36,214 nt of DNA from NCBI GenBank assembly GCA_903924405.1, contig CAIYBH010000363.1, positions 1 through 36,214 of the forward strand. Direction: 5' to 3'. Under the pieces are notes generated by a model, which was not told the origin of the DNA, did no database searches, and saw only the letters and a list, made by a program, of their open reading frames with translations. Within the stretch, counting starts at the first letter, position 1. Each line of letters opens with the position of its first letter. Positions 25,543 through 36,214 of the stretch are shown in pieces. This DNA comes from an uncultured Planctomycetaceae bacterium (GTDB taxonomy: Bacteria > Planctomycetota > Planctomycetia > Planctomycetales > Planctomycetaceae). The position numbers and the translations under genes were made by a program.

Positions 25543-26562
25543 ATGTCAAATACTACGGTGCTGGGCGCCGGATCCATGGGCACAGCCTGCGCATGGATTC
25601 TTTCACAACGCCCGGGCAACAGGGTTTGCCTCTGGGCCCGCAATCCCGACTACGCTCGCCAGATCCAACTCACCCGCCGCAATGATCGATTGCTGCCCAA
25701 CGTCAGCCTCCCGGAGTCCATTGAGGTCTCCAGTGATGGACCGCTTGCCCTGAAAAATGCGGATGTCGTCCTGCTCTGCATTCCCATGCGCGGACTTCGT
25801 GACGCCCTCGCCAGCCTCGCCCCCAGCGTCCCGACACAGGCCACACTCGTCAGTGCCATCAAAGGCATCGAGAACGCCTCGTTGAAGTGCCCCAGTGCTG
25901 TGCTCCGGGAATTCTTCCCCTCGCAGCCCGTAGTCGCCCTCGGCGGTCCCTGCCACGCTGAAGAAGTTGTCCAGCGAAAACCCGCCAGTATCGTCGCCGC
26001 ATCCGCTGACCCCGGTGCCGCCGAGCAGATTCAGGCACTCATGGCCACGGAATTTCTGAGAATCTATGCCAATCCGGATCTCTTCGGCGTCGAACTTGGC
26101 GGTGCCCTGAAAAACGTGATCGCCATCGCCGCCGGTATCTGCGATGGCCTCGGCTTCGGCGACAATGCCAAAGCCGCCCTCATCACCCGCGGACTCAGCG
26201 AAATGGTCCGTTTCGGTACAGCCCTCGGAGCCGAATCAGAGACCTTCTTCGGACTCGCCGGACTTGGTGATCTCGTCACCACCTGCAACAGCCGACACAG
26301 CCGCAATCGTTTCGTCGGTGAAGAACTCGGAAAAGGTATTCCCCTGCAAACCATCGAACAATCCATGGCCGCCGTGGCCGAAGGCGTACTCACAGCCCGC
26401 AGCGTCCACCGAATCGCAGCCGAACACCAAATCGATATGCCTATCGCCGATCAGGTTTACCAGGTTCTCTTCGAAGGGAAATCTCCCTGGAATGCCACTG
26501 TGGAACTGATGAACCGTCCGCTAAAATTTGAATCACATCCCAAATCAACTCAGGACAACTGA
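25543..26562 (+). CDS. gpsA: NAD(P)-dependent glycerol-3-phosphate dehydrogenase
   Basis: The 339-aa enzyme should reduce dihydroxyacetone phosphate to sn-glycerol 3-phosphate for phospholipid synthesis in the cytoplasm. The N-terminal nucleotide site is VLGAGSMGTA (GxGxxG at 8-13). SAIKGIE at 104-110 and GGALKNVIAIAAGICDGLGFGDNAKAA (starting at 186) carry the two conserved lysines, Lys107 and catalytic Lys190. Further family motifs are GLAGLGDLVTTC and SRNRFVGEELG. The usual GPSHAEEV loop reads GPCHAEEV, with Cys in place of Ser. ATG 25543 puts the Rossmann strand at the N terminus and gives the standard length; starting at 25498 would add 15 residues. The ribosome binding site is weak (AGAAAG). 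Confidence 0.95.
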   Translation: MSNTTVLGAGSMGTACAWILSQRPGNRVCLWARNPDYARQIQLTRRNDRLLPNVSLPESIEVSSDGPLALKNADVVLLCIPMRGLRDALASLAPSVPTQATLVSAIKGIENASLKCPSAVLREFFPSQPVVALGGPCHAEEVVQRKPASIVAASADPGAAEQIQALMATEFLRIYANPDLFGVELGGALKNVIAIAAGICDGLGFGDNAKAALITRGLSEMVRFGTALGAESETFFGLAGLGDLVTTCNSRHSRNRFVGEELGKGIPLQTIEQSMAAVAEGVLTARSVHRIAAEHQIDMPIADQVYQVLFEGKSPWNATVELMNRPLKFESHPKSTQDN

Positions 26563-26641
26563 CCCCCGCTCCGGAACATCAGCGTTGTCCTTATTGTCCT
26601 GACTCAGTCACTCCGCCTCCGGTGGCACCCGAAAGTACAGA

Positions 26642-27853
26642 ATGACCCAGCCCCAAGTCTCCCATCTGGTAAGCGGCACGATCGCTGTCTCCGTTCCCCT
26701 GCCGTTCCTGCAGAAGTTCCCCACCCCGGCCGCGTCCCCCATACCGCTCCAGCAACTCTGTCGACAAGCGCTGCAGACACCGGTCGGATTCCCCGAACTC
26801 TGGCAATGCGTAATCCCCGGTGACAACGTCGTGATCGCAGTCGATCCGGAAACTCCGAATCTCGCCGATGTCCTGTCACTGCTCCACGAAGAACTCGGAA
26901 AAGTTCCCGAAGGCGGCGTCGCCTTAACCCTCGTTCTGGCACCGGATCCTTCCGGACAGCAATGGCAGCCACTCCGCGAATCTATCCCCCTCCACCTCCG
27001 ACAACAACTCAACATCGTCGATCATGATCCCGGCGATCGCACACATGTCAGCTATGTCGCCAGCTCCACATCCGGAGAACGCCTGTATCTGAATCGACAC
27101 CTCGCCGAAGCAGATCTGATTATCACCGTCGGGTTCACACGATTCGATCCGTCACTCGGTGTCCGTGGAACATCCAGTTGCCTTTTCCCTGCCTTCACGG
27201 ATACCGAAACGCTGGTCCGCACAGGCTTCGCCACCACCCCCGACGACATTACCTCCACAGTCCAGGCTCGACGACAACTCGTCGATGAACTCGGCTGGCT
27301 CACCGGCACCCAGTTCACTCTGCAGTTGATTCATGGCCCTCAAGGCCCGCTGCAGGTGCTCGCCGGACAACCTGATCAGGTGTTCGAACAGTCAGGCAAA
27401 CTCAATCAAAAACTCTGGTCAATCACCCTCGACGAACCCGCCGACGCCATTCTGACGTCCATTCCAGCCGGCCCCGCAGCATGGCAGTGCTTTGGACAAG
27501 CCCTTGAAAACATGCTGGAAATCGTCGATCAGGGCGGAAGAATCATCGTCATCAGCGACCTCGAACAGCCCGAAGGCCCCGCGGCAACACTCCTCCGTCG
27601 CACTCAGGATCCAGAAGAACTGCTGCGCCCTCTGAAAAAAGAACACGTCGCTGACGGCAACCATATCCTGCAATTGATCGAAGCACTCCGCCGCGCTCGC
27701 GTGTATCTGCTCAGTCGACTGCCGCCCGAGGTTGTCGAAGAACTCGGCATGATTCCACTCGCCAGCGAAACAGAACTCCAGAAACTGCTGACAACCACCC
27801 CGCAGTGTCTCGTCCTTCCAAACGCTCACTGTGCCCGCTGCAAACTGCGCTAA
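26642..27853 (+). CDS. LarA-like (DUF2088) protein lacking nickel-pincer residues
   Basis: The 403-aa protein follows the nickel-dependent lactate racemase LarA layout. PGDNVVIAVDPETPN (59-73) corresponds to the first strand-loop; HDPGDRTHVSYVASSTSGERLYLNR, in two parts from 128 on, to the central segment; then ADLIITVGFTRFDPSLGVRG and LFPAFTDTET. LarA has a His and a Lys here (PHxxxGxxGGxK) that hold the nickel-pincer nucleotide. This protein has FDPSLGVRGTSSC instead, so both ligands appear lost. The C-terminal half (PADAILTSIPAG, GGRIIVISDLEQPEG) keeps the LarA C-terminal domain pattern. It may use another cofactor or be non-catalytic. It starts 79 bp after gpsA on the same strand. ATG 26642 has no strong ribosome binding site. 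Confidence 0.7.
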   Translation: MTQPQVSHLVSGTIAVSVPLPFLQKFPTPAASPIPLQQLCRQALQTPVGFPELWQCVIPGDNVVIAVDPETPNLADVLSLLHEELGKVPEGGVALTLVLAPDPSGQQWQPLRESIPLHLRQQLNIVDHDPGDRTHVSYVASSTSGERLYLNRHLAEADLIITVGFTRFDPSLGVRGTSSCLFPAFTDTETLVRTGFATTPDDITSTVQARRQLVDELGWLTGTQFTLQLIHGPQGPLQVLAGQPDQVFEQSGKLNQKLWSITLDEPADAILTSIPAGPAAWQCFGQALENMLEIVDQGGRIIVISDLEQPEGPAATLLRRTQDPEELLRPLKKEHVADGNHILQLIEALRRARVYLLSRLPPEVVEELGMIPLASETELQKLLTTTPQCLVLPNAHCARCKLR

Positions 27854-28284
27854 CGGCCGCTCCCCACCACAAAACCTGCACACCGCCGTGATCGACCGGC
27901 CGATCGTACGCGTACAACAAGGTGCATCGACACGGCGGCCCAACGTATTCGCCTCCCCGTCAGTGACGAACCCTGGATCGCGTTTCGCGAGCGGCGTACT
28001 TCACCATCGCCTACGCTCCGCAACGAACGAACAGCCCGGTAATCAGCACGCATGGACCAAACAAAGCCCTCTGTGGCACACCAATTCGCCACAGCTAAAC
28101 CCACAAACAAACACACGCAGCGCTGAAATCATCAGCCTGCGTGCGAGCTTTTTTAAATTGTGAATGGATCAATCCACCAGTGCCGCAGAGGCCACTATCA
28201 GATTGATAATTCCACCACAGCCACAGATTCTGTGGATCAGTCACATCTCAGCGTCGTAGACACCTGAGGGGCGTCCCGAATCTG
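27854..28284. other. Gene-free region between the LarA-like gene and the small basic protein gene
   Basis: This 431-bp region contains a terminator-like hairpin at 28115-28154 and a short perfect hairpin at 28221-28235 (CCACAG-ATT-CTGTGG) without a T-run, downstream of the small basic protein gene. The rest shows no coding signal. Confidence 0.5.
28115..28154 (+). terminator. Rho-independent terminator-like hairpin
   Basis: An outer stem of 6 bp (ACGCAG with CTGCGT), a single bulged C and an inner stem of 5 bp (GCTGA with TCAGC) enclose a 5-base loop. Six Ts follow at 28149-28154 after the spacer GCGAGC. The orientation suits the gpsA/LarA-like direction, 262 bp after the LarA-like stop. The spacer before the T-run is longer than ideal. 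Confidence 0.55.
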
Positions 28285-28515
28285 CTACTTCTTACCCTTA
28301 GCTGCCGGTGCGGCCGCAGCAGCCTCTTCAGCCGTCTTTTTCTTCTTCTTGCCAGCCAAAGCCTTCTGCACGCGCACTTTCGGAAGACCAAATGGGCTAC
28401 GGCCTGCGGCAAATCGATCTTCTTCCTGAAGCCTCGCAATTCGCTCTCCGCGCGTCAGTACATTGCGGGAACGGCTGCTGCCGAGACGGATCTTGAGGGT
28501 CTTGTCCAGAGACAC
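28285..28515 (-). CDS. Small basic protein of the PVC group (TIGR04137-like)
   Basis: With GTG 28515 as start the product is 76 aa: VSLDKTLKIRLGSSRSRNVL, then TRGERIARLQEEDRF, SPFGLPKVRVQK and a tail rich in Lys and Ala (GKKKKKTAEEAAAAAPAAKGKK). This matches the short, very basic proteins found in Planctomycetes, Verrucomicrobia and Chlamydiae, which are thought to associate with RNA or the ribosome; the exact role is not established. The start is fixed by GGAG 7 bases upstream and by the family N terminus (SLDKTLK). A longer frame from 28614 would add 33 residues with no family resemblance. It is flanked by long non-coding stretches and appears to be transcribed alone. Confidence 0.85.
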   Translation of the reverse strand: MSLDKTLKIRLGSSRSRNVLTRGERIARLQEEDRFAAGRSPFGLPKVRVQKALAGKKKKKTAEEAAAAAPAAKGKK

Positions 28516-29121
28516 GGTGATACTCCAATCGCACCAGAAACCACAAAAAAACGCCGAACCGTCGCGAAAAAATCTTGAACGGCTGGGATCACTGCTTCTA
28601 TCAGTTTTGACCAACTGTATCGTCAGTCACCATCGCCGTGGCATCACGTTTCCACGGAAATTTCAATCAAGCAGCAGAATGTAACGCGCCGACGGGTGTT
28701 TCTCAACCACCGGATACCCAGTTTTTCTCGCCAACTGCCCCTGAGAATCCCTGATGGCCCCTCGGCAATCACTCCCAATCCCCCCATAAAACAGTATTTT
28801 CGCAAAAACCTGGAGATTCCCGGCAATTCCTGCCGATTCTCCCGATTATTGCCGGCCCACCCCACACCGCCGCACCGCATCATTCCAAATTTCAATTCCC
28901 CCTCGATAGGTTTTCCTACATCACTCGTCTCCTTGCTGACTCCTCAGGATTCCCCCACCACCTCCACCCCAAAACTCATGGACCAGGTGATGACACCACC
29001 CTGCGTCCCGCTCAAGTCCCCCGGGAAATCTGTTGAGCCTCCGGTCTGTTGTCGAACCCGAATCCTTCCTGCCCAAGCGGCACCGTTCGGCCTGACGGTC
29101 TTTCAGGTCTGAGCCGTCCCC
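28516..29121. other. 606-bp gene-free region with an inverted repeat
   Basis: This region must contain the promoter of the small basic protein gene (- strand) and of the HEAT-like gene (+ strand). It is AT-richer near 28530-28680 than the flanks. A perfect 8-bp inverted repeat, CCGGCAAT/ATTGCCGG, lies at 28820-28827 and 28848-28855 around a 20-base spacer. Frames crossing the region give Pro- and Ser-rich translations and are not convincing genes. Confidence 0.5.
28820..28855. repeat. Inverted repeat CCGGCAAT / ATTGCCGG
   Basis: Perfect 8-bp arms enclose a 20-base spacer. The left arm continues as CCGGCAATTCC, an 11-mer that recurs at 32033-32043 inside another intergenic palindrome, suggesting a shared repeat family or binding site. 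Confidence 0.6.
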
Positions 29122-30366
29122 ATGACTCGGCGCATTCCGCTGATCCTGCCTCTCTGCCTGCTGACGGCATTCGCCTGCCACCAGCCTCCGGCGATTCTCG
29201 CACAACCGCCCGTAATCCCCCCACAGTCCGAGACCACCACAGACAAGATCAACACCCCGGCCGCCACCGTCGAAGTACTACTGAACCAGCTCAATTCCCC
29301 CGTGTTTTCGATTCGCCAGGCAGCGTCTGCTGAACTGATGAAACTGGATGAATCCCACAGCGAATCTCTGCGAAATGCCCGCAGGACCAGCACCGGTGAA
29401 GTCGCTCTCCGGCTCTCCAGGATTCTCGATGCGCTCTCCGCTCGCTGGTTCCAGCAGCACCTGACGTCTCTCGGAGACAAGCCCACAACCGACACCGCGG
29501 CCGCATTCTTCGACTGGATGCGCTTTCATCCGCTCGTTCGGAACAACGACGACGCACTTCAACTCTTCCCCCAACTCCTCCACAGCGAACCCGTACTCTT
29601 CACCGCTCGGCAATATCAACCCGAAACACTTCCTGCACTCCTCGAAACTCGAGCCACCGCGTTCGCCGCTCTCTGCAACGGACGCGACGATCAATCGTTC
29701 CCCGCGACCTCCGCCATGGCGCTGATGCTGATCGCCAGCGACCCGGACGTCAGACTCCTCCGCGCAACCTCAACCGCCATCTCTTCCTGCCTTGATGACC
29801 CCCGCTTCCACCAACTCGTCGACCACGGTGTCCACGCCTCACTCGTCCGCAATCTGCTTGCCACATGGTTCGAACGGCCCGGCATCAGTCCCGATCGTCC
29901 TCTGATGTTCGCCACTCAACACCGCCTCGATGCCGGGCGATCACTTGCCGTCCGAGTCCTTCAGTCGCAACCCCGAGGTGCCCGCGGGTTCCATGCACTC
30001 ATGTGCCTCGCCGCACTCAATAGTCAACAGGATCTGCTGCTCATCGAATCACTCCTCGATGCCCCCTCACCGATCTGGCCCCCCAAAGGAGCCCCAACCA
30101 CACCGGGCCCCGACAATCGCCAGCTCGCGTCCACCTGGCAGGTCCAACTCGGCGATGCAGCCCTCCTCGCCGCTCTGCATCTTCGCAACGCCGTCTCGGA
30201 ATTCCCCGAACTGAAACCCGTCCGCTCAGACGTCACTCTGTATCGACTCGATTCCATCGGCTTCGAATCGAATGATCTGCGGAAACAAGCCCACACCGCC
30301 TACAAAACACGATTTCCGCCCGCCCCAACGCCAACGCCTGGCGACGCTAACCAGCCGCCCCCGTGA
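29122..30366 (+). CDS. Secreted HEAT-like repeat protein of unknown function
   Basis: The 414-aa protein has a signal peptide (MTRRIPLILPLCLLTAFAC, hydrophobic core about 5-18). The Cys at 19 could be lipidated, though its lipobox is poor, or cleavage could occur after ILAQ at 25-28. Residues 45-110 contain a HEAT-like unit: LNQLNSPVFSIRQAASAEL, followed by a second helix pair. This pattern (segment falling in Leu-x-Leu, then R-x-A-x-x-x-L) is common in planctomycete secreted proteins. The remaining helices have the same amphipathic spacing but no recognised motif. The C terminus is Pro-rich (PPAPTPTPGDANQPPP). Its 3' end overlaps the end of the convergent aminotransferase gene by 20 bp. No function is proposed. 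Confidence 0.75.
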   Translation: MTRRIPLILPLCLLTAFACHQPPAILAQPPVIPPQSETTTDKINTPAATVEVLLNQLNSPVFSIRQAASAELMKLDESHSESLRNARRTSTGEVALRLSRILDALSARWFQQHLTSLGDKPTTDTAAAFFDWMRFHPLVRNNDDALQLFPQLLHSEPVLFTARQYQPETLPALLETRATAFAALCNGRDDQSFPATSAMALMLIASDPDVRLLRATSTAISSCLDDPRFHQLVDHGVHASLVRNLLATWFERPGISPDRPLMFATQHRLDAGRSLAVRVLQSQPRGARGFHALMCLAALNSQQDLLLIESLLDAPSPIWPPKGAPTTPGPDNRQLASTWQVQLGDAALLAALHLRNAVSEFPELKPVRSDVTLYRLDSIGFESNDLRKQAHTAYKTRFPPAPTPTPGDANQPPP

Positions 30367-31501
30367 TCGTCCGGAGAACGCTCGCCAGTCGCTCCCCCAT
30401 CCCCTCCACCACGTCCACTCCTGCCAGCAACACGGGATGATGCAGCACCAGCAGTCGCTGCCCCAGCGCCGCCGACTGATCCAATACCCCCGCACTCCGA
30501 TACCGCGATCGCGCATGGATGGTCTGCAGAGCCGCAAAGCCGGGCGACAAGGGAATTCCCGCAGCCTCACAGGCCGACACAATCGTCTCCCGCAACTCCG
30601 CCGGGAACTCGTCCGTGACCCGAAACGCAACTTTGTAGTACGCTGCAACGCTCAACAGGCCCTGAACCGCACCGGCCTCCAACACCGCCTGCGATACATC
30701 CTCCATACTCAGCAGTGACAAAACACGCTGCTCCTTCAGCTGGCTCCGCAGTATGTCCACCCCCGCAGCACGCTGCCGATTTCGCACGTCCAGCTGTCTC
30801 AGTTGCGGCAGGACCACAGCCGCCTGCATCTCTGATAATGGATAGGCTTCATTGCCCCGCTGAGTATACAAGGCGATTCGCTGGGCCAGCACCCTGCTGG
30901 ATGTCAGAATCGCGCCGCCCCGGCCCGCCGTCAGTAACTTACTGCCACCAAAACTCAACACGCCGAGATCACCCCACGCACCCGCTCTCCGACCATCCAC
31001 CATAGCGCCAGGGTTCTGACAGGCGTCCTCAATCAGCACCAACGCTCGCGAATCACAGAACTCCCGCAGCCCCCGCATCGGTACCATCAAGCCATGCAGA
31101 TGGGAGACAAGGATCGCTTTCGTCCGCGAAGTCACAGCCGCTTTCAGCAACTCCAAATCCGGGACTGGTCTGCCAGGCTCTGTATCCACCAGCACCGGCA
31201 TTCCACCACATGTCCGCACGTTCATCAGGTTCGCTTTGAAGTCGTAGGCGCACATCACGACCTCATCACCCGGACCAACACCCGCCGCACGCAACGAAAG
31301 TTCCACCGCCGCCGTGCCACTGCAGCACAACACACTCTGCGATACCCCATGATACGACTGCAATTCCAACCGCAGCGCGTCACTGTGCGGTCCGTGATAA
31401 CGCCCCCACGATCCGTCTTCCAACAGGCCCAGAAAGACACCACGCAACTGCTCATCGGCAGGCGGCCACACCGAGGGAATGTCAGGTCTGTCCCAAACCA
31501 T
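30347..31501 (-). CDS. DegT/DnrJ/EryC1-family PLP aminotransferase
   Basis: The 384-aa protein belongs to the family that usually transaminates nucleotide-sugar ketones for surface polysaccharides or antibiotics. CCSGTAAVELSLRAAGVGPGDEVV (from 59) is the family N-terminal motif. IEDACQNPGA places the PLP-pyridine Asp at 159, and SFGGSKLLTAGRGG places the PLP lysine at 188. RGNEAYPLSEMQAAVVLPQL matches the family's 'N-x-R-M-x-x-x-Q-A-A' region. All key residues are present. ATG 31501 has GAGGGAGAG 8 bases upstream. It lies 86 bp downstream of the Rieske gene on the same strand, so the two may share a transcript. No other sugar-biosynthesis genes are nearby, so the substrate is unknown. Confidence 0.9.
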   Translation of the reverse strand: MVWDRPDIPSVWPPADEQLRGVFLGLLEDGSWGRYHGPHSDALRLELQSYHGVSQSVLCCSGTAAVELSLRAAGVGPGDEVVMCAYDFKANLMNVRTCGGMPVLVDTEPGRPVPDLELLKAAVTSRTKAILVSHLHGLMVPMRGLREFCDSRALVLIEDACQNPGAMVDGRRAGAWGDLGVLSFGGSKLLTAGRGGAILTSSRVLAQRIALYTQRGNEAYPLSEMQAAVVLPQLRQLDVRNRQRAAGVDILRSQLKEQRVLSLLSMEDVSQAVLEAGAVQGLLSVAAYYKVAFRVTDEFPAELRETIVSACEAAGIPLSPGFAALQTIHARSRYRSAGVLDQSAALGQRLLVLHHPVLLAGVDVVEGMGERLASVLRTITGAAG

Positions 31502-31587
31502 GGACGATTCTCTCCCTCACAGCCCCGCTACGACGGCCATACATCCCTCCGGAATGCACGCGTCCACAGGCACGACGCGCGACAAAC

Positions 31588-31947
31588 TCAGGTCTTGCCT
31601 CCACCGCAGTCAGCCCCTGCTGACACCGCCGGCGCTGCCACCTTCACCTGAATCTCCACGCCCTCCACACGCACCTCGTAACAGGCCGAACGAATACCAC
31701 TCTTCGAATTGTCCAGCCACGTCCCGTCCACCAGACTGAATCGCCACGCATGCCATGGACAACTGACCGCGTCGCCCTCGACATACCCGTCAGCAAGAGA
31801 CGCTCCCATGTGGGGACAAAAGTCGTTGATCGCCAGATATCGCCCCTGCGACAAAAAGACGCCGACCATCGTGCCACCCACCGCGAACGATCGCCCCTGA
31901 CCCTCAGGTATGTCGCCGACCTTCGCTACTGTCTTGAATTCCGACAT
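31588..31947 (-). CDS. Rieske [2Fe-2S] ferredoxin-like protein (NirD-like)
   Basis: The 119-aa protein is a stand-alone Rieske domain. Ligands are C44-P-H46 (NDFCPHMGASL) and C63-P-W-H66 (VSCPWHAWRF), spaced as in biphenyl-dioxygenase-type ferredoxins and NirD small subunits. There is no signal peptide, so it is cytoplasmic. The C terminus adds about 15 residues with no known role. No oxygenase or nitrite reductase large subunit is adjacent, so its redox partner is unknown. The DegT-type aminotransferase follows 86 bp downstream, and upstream is a 344-bp region rich in repeats. Confidence 0.93.
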   Translation of the reverse strand: MSEFKTVAKVGDIPEGQGRSFAVGGTMVGVFLSQGRYLAINDFCPHMGASLADGYVEGDAVSCPWHAWRFSLVDGTWLDNSKSGIRSACYEVRVEGVEIQVKVAAPAVSAGADCGGGKT

Positions 31948-32027
31948 TTCTCACGCACCTGATTCTGCACCCGACAACCAACACTGCCTTCATCGTCGAA
32001 CAACGTCTCCGGCCTCTGTTCGAAAAC

Positions 32028-32041
32028 AATTGCCGGCAATT
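32028..32041. repeat. Perfect 14-bp palindrome AATTGCCGGCAATT
   Basis: The sequence is fully self-complementary and lies about 80 bp upstream of the Rieske gene start. The 11-mer CCGGCAATTCC at 32033-32043 also occurs at 28820. It could be an operator or part of a dispersed repeat. Confidence 0.7.
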
Positions 32042-32083
32042 CCCTGCGATCAACGTGAAGCGTCAAAACCCACCAGTCAACTT

Positions 32084-32160
32084 CCACGGTCCACGATCCA
32101 CGGTCCACGATCCACGATCCACGGTCCTCGGTCCTCGGTCCACGGTCCTCGGTCCACGGG
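32084..32160. repeat. Heptamer tandem array, 11 copies
   Basis: Eleven consecutive 7-bp units occupy exactly 77 bp: CCACGGT or CCACGAT in the first six, then CCTCGGT mixed with CCACGGT, ending in CCACGGG. Variants differ at position 3 (A or T) and position 6 (G or A). The pattern resembles short tandemly repeated heptamer elements described in cyanobacteria. Confidence 0.95.
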
Positions 32161-32221
32161 CACACAATCGCGAGGCACTTGTCTGACCGAGCACTCAGGA
32201 CCACCGCATATCAGGGCTCGC

Positions 32222-32248
32222 CCGGGAAGGGCAGGGCACTCTTCCCGG
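32222..32248 (-). terminator. Possible terminator hairpin after the cytochrome gene
   Basis: CCGGGAAG pairs with CTTCCCGG across an 11-base loop, 44 bp downstream of the stop of the 1169-aa gene. No T-run follows on the - strand, so it is either a U-less terminator or an mRNA 3' stabiliser. Low confidence. Confidence 0.3.
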
Positions 32249-32291
32249 CATTCACACCCGACTCACAGCCTCACCCCAATCAATACGCCGC

Positions 32292-35801
<3,510 letters not shown>

Positions 35802-35981
35802 GGAATCAGCCGATTTTCTTCAGGTACAGGAATAATAGAAGTCGTTTAGTCTCAGGAGTTTCCCCGATGGCCTTTGCCGCTCTGTCCGCTCCCGAGCAGA
35901 CACGGCACCTCGGCGGGCTCGGTGTCGCAGTCTTCACGATTCACGAAGGACACCCAACCCGCTGCGCCCCACTGCAAGTGG

Positions 35982-36214
35982 CTACGGCAGTGGAACCGTT
36001 TTCAGATTCTGCACATCACCTTCCCCCTGAACCAGCACCAATGCCGATTCTGCATTCAGCCGGTCCAGCTGCAGCACTCCCGCCATGGATTCCACTGTTT
36101 CAAATTTCTGCCCGGCAGTGCCACCACCGGAAACCGGTTCTGTCAGAGCCGTTGCGGTTTTCAGACCCGTCGTCGTGATCTTCATCACGCCACGAGCACT
36201 GTTGCTCAGCAGCA
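35982..36214 (-). CDS. 3' end of a gene running off the right edge
   Basis: The - strand frame stays open from the window edge to a stop at 35982, giving at least 77 residues without an internal stop. The sequence is Thr/Gly/Ala-rich (for example KITTTGLKTATALTEPVSGG and MAGVLQLDRLNAESALVLVQG) and looks like the C terminus of a secreted or beta-rich protein. I do not recognise a family. GTG 36188 could be a start, but coding-like sequence continues upstream of it (LLSNSARG), so the gene is probably truncated by the window. It lies 180 bp upstream of the cytochrome gene on the same strand. Confidence 0.5.
   Translation of the reverse strand, partial: LLSNSARGVMKITTTGLKTATALTEPVSGGGTAGQKFETVESMAGVLQLDRLNAESALVLVQGEGDVQNLKTVPLP

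Larger units (their letters stand above)
31948..32291. other. Repeat-rich intergenic region between the cytochrome and Rieske genes
   Basis: This 344-bp region contains, from left to right, a 14-bp palindrome (32028-32041), an 11-copy heptamer array (32084-32160) and an imperfect hairpin (32222-32248). No gene is credible: frames crossing it translate the heptamer into a 7-residue periodic peptide (GPRTEDR-like), which is an artefact of 7-bp periodicity. Confidence 0.7.

Noticed and set aside
28696-29112. 138-aa + strand frame upstream of the HEAT-like gene
   Set aside because: Pro/Ser-rich composition, no ribosome binding site and no domain; it is intergenic DNA with an inverted repeat.
32084-32160. 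CRISPR or coding repeat at the heptamer array
   Set aside because: The 7-bp period leaves no spacers, and the apparent 7-residue protein repeat follows automatically from a 7-bp DNA repeat.

Overview
The window looks like chromosome from a member of the Planctomycetota. The evidence is a giant secreted cytochrome with one CxxCH motif (the Pirellula/Verrucomicrobia-type family), a CRTAC1-like FG-GAP/UnbV lipoprotein, a secreted heparan-sulfatase-like sulfatase, the lysine-rich 'small basic protein' of the PVC group, and an exosortase-like gene paired with a TPR gene. No rRNA, tRNA, CRISPR array, insertion sequence or prophage was recognised. The window reads as ordinary chromosome with several unusual fusions and intergenic repeats.

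Layout. 1-160: three tandem 56-bp repeats. 220-7808 (+): type II secretion genes, with pseudopilins gspH, gspI, gspJ and gspK in overlapping order, then a GspL/PilM-N-like protein and a composite GspM/PilO-like protein that carries Ig-like domains and a GspC/PilP-like domain. 7878-11105 (-): a polytopic protein with a degenerate spermidine-synthase-like domain. 11387-12658 (+): threonine synthase. 12742-16087 (-): exosortase-like membrane protein followed by a membrane-anchored TPR protein. 16393-20776 (-): ABC ATPase, ABC-2 permease and CRTAC1-like lipoprotein, with overlapping start and stop codons. 21161-22813 (+): sulfatase. 23177-24571 (+): RtcB RNA ligase. 24638-25015 (-): small membrane protein. 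25543-26562 (+): gpsA. 26642-27853 (+): LarA-like protein lacking the usual nickel-pincer residues. 28285-28515 (-): small basic protein. 29122-30366 (+): secreted HEAT-like protein. 30347-31947 (-): Rieske protein followed by a DegT-type aminotransferase. 32292-35801 (-): 1169-aa cytochrome. 35982-36214 (-): 3' end of a gene that runs off the window.

How the genes work together. The first 7.8 kb makes the pseudopilus tip and the inner-membrane platform of a type II secretion machine. GspC, D, E, F and G are not in the window and should lie elsewhere. The many exported proteins here (sulfatase, cytochrome, HEAT protein, lipoprotein) are of the kind such an envelope handles, but no direct link is visible. 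The ABC exporter and the FG-GAP lipoprotein are almost certainly co-translated. The exosortase-like and TPR genes form a second small operon.

The strongest leads are the composite GspM-like protein, the exosortase-like protein lacking the canonical Arg and His, the LarA-like protein without pincer ligands, a very strong G-quadruplex motif upstream of rtcB, the 7-bp, 14-bp and 56-bp tandem repeats, and a strand-independent C excess on the + strand over most of the window. All functional calls come from reading motifs by eye; no database search was run.
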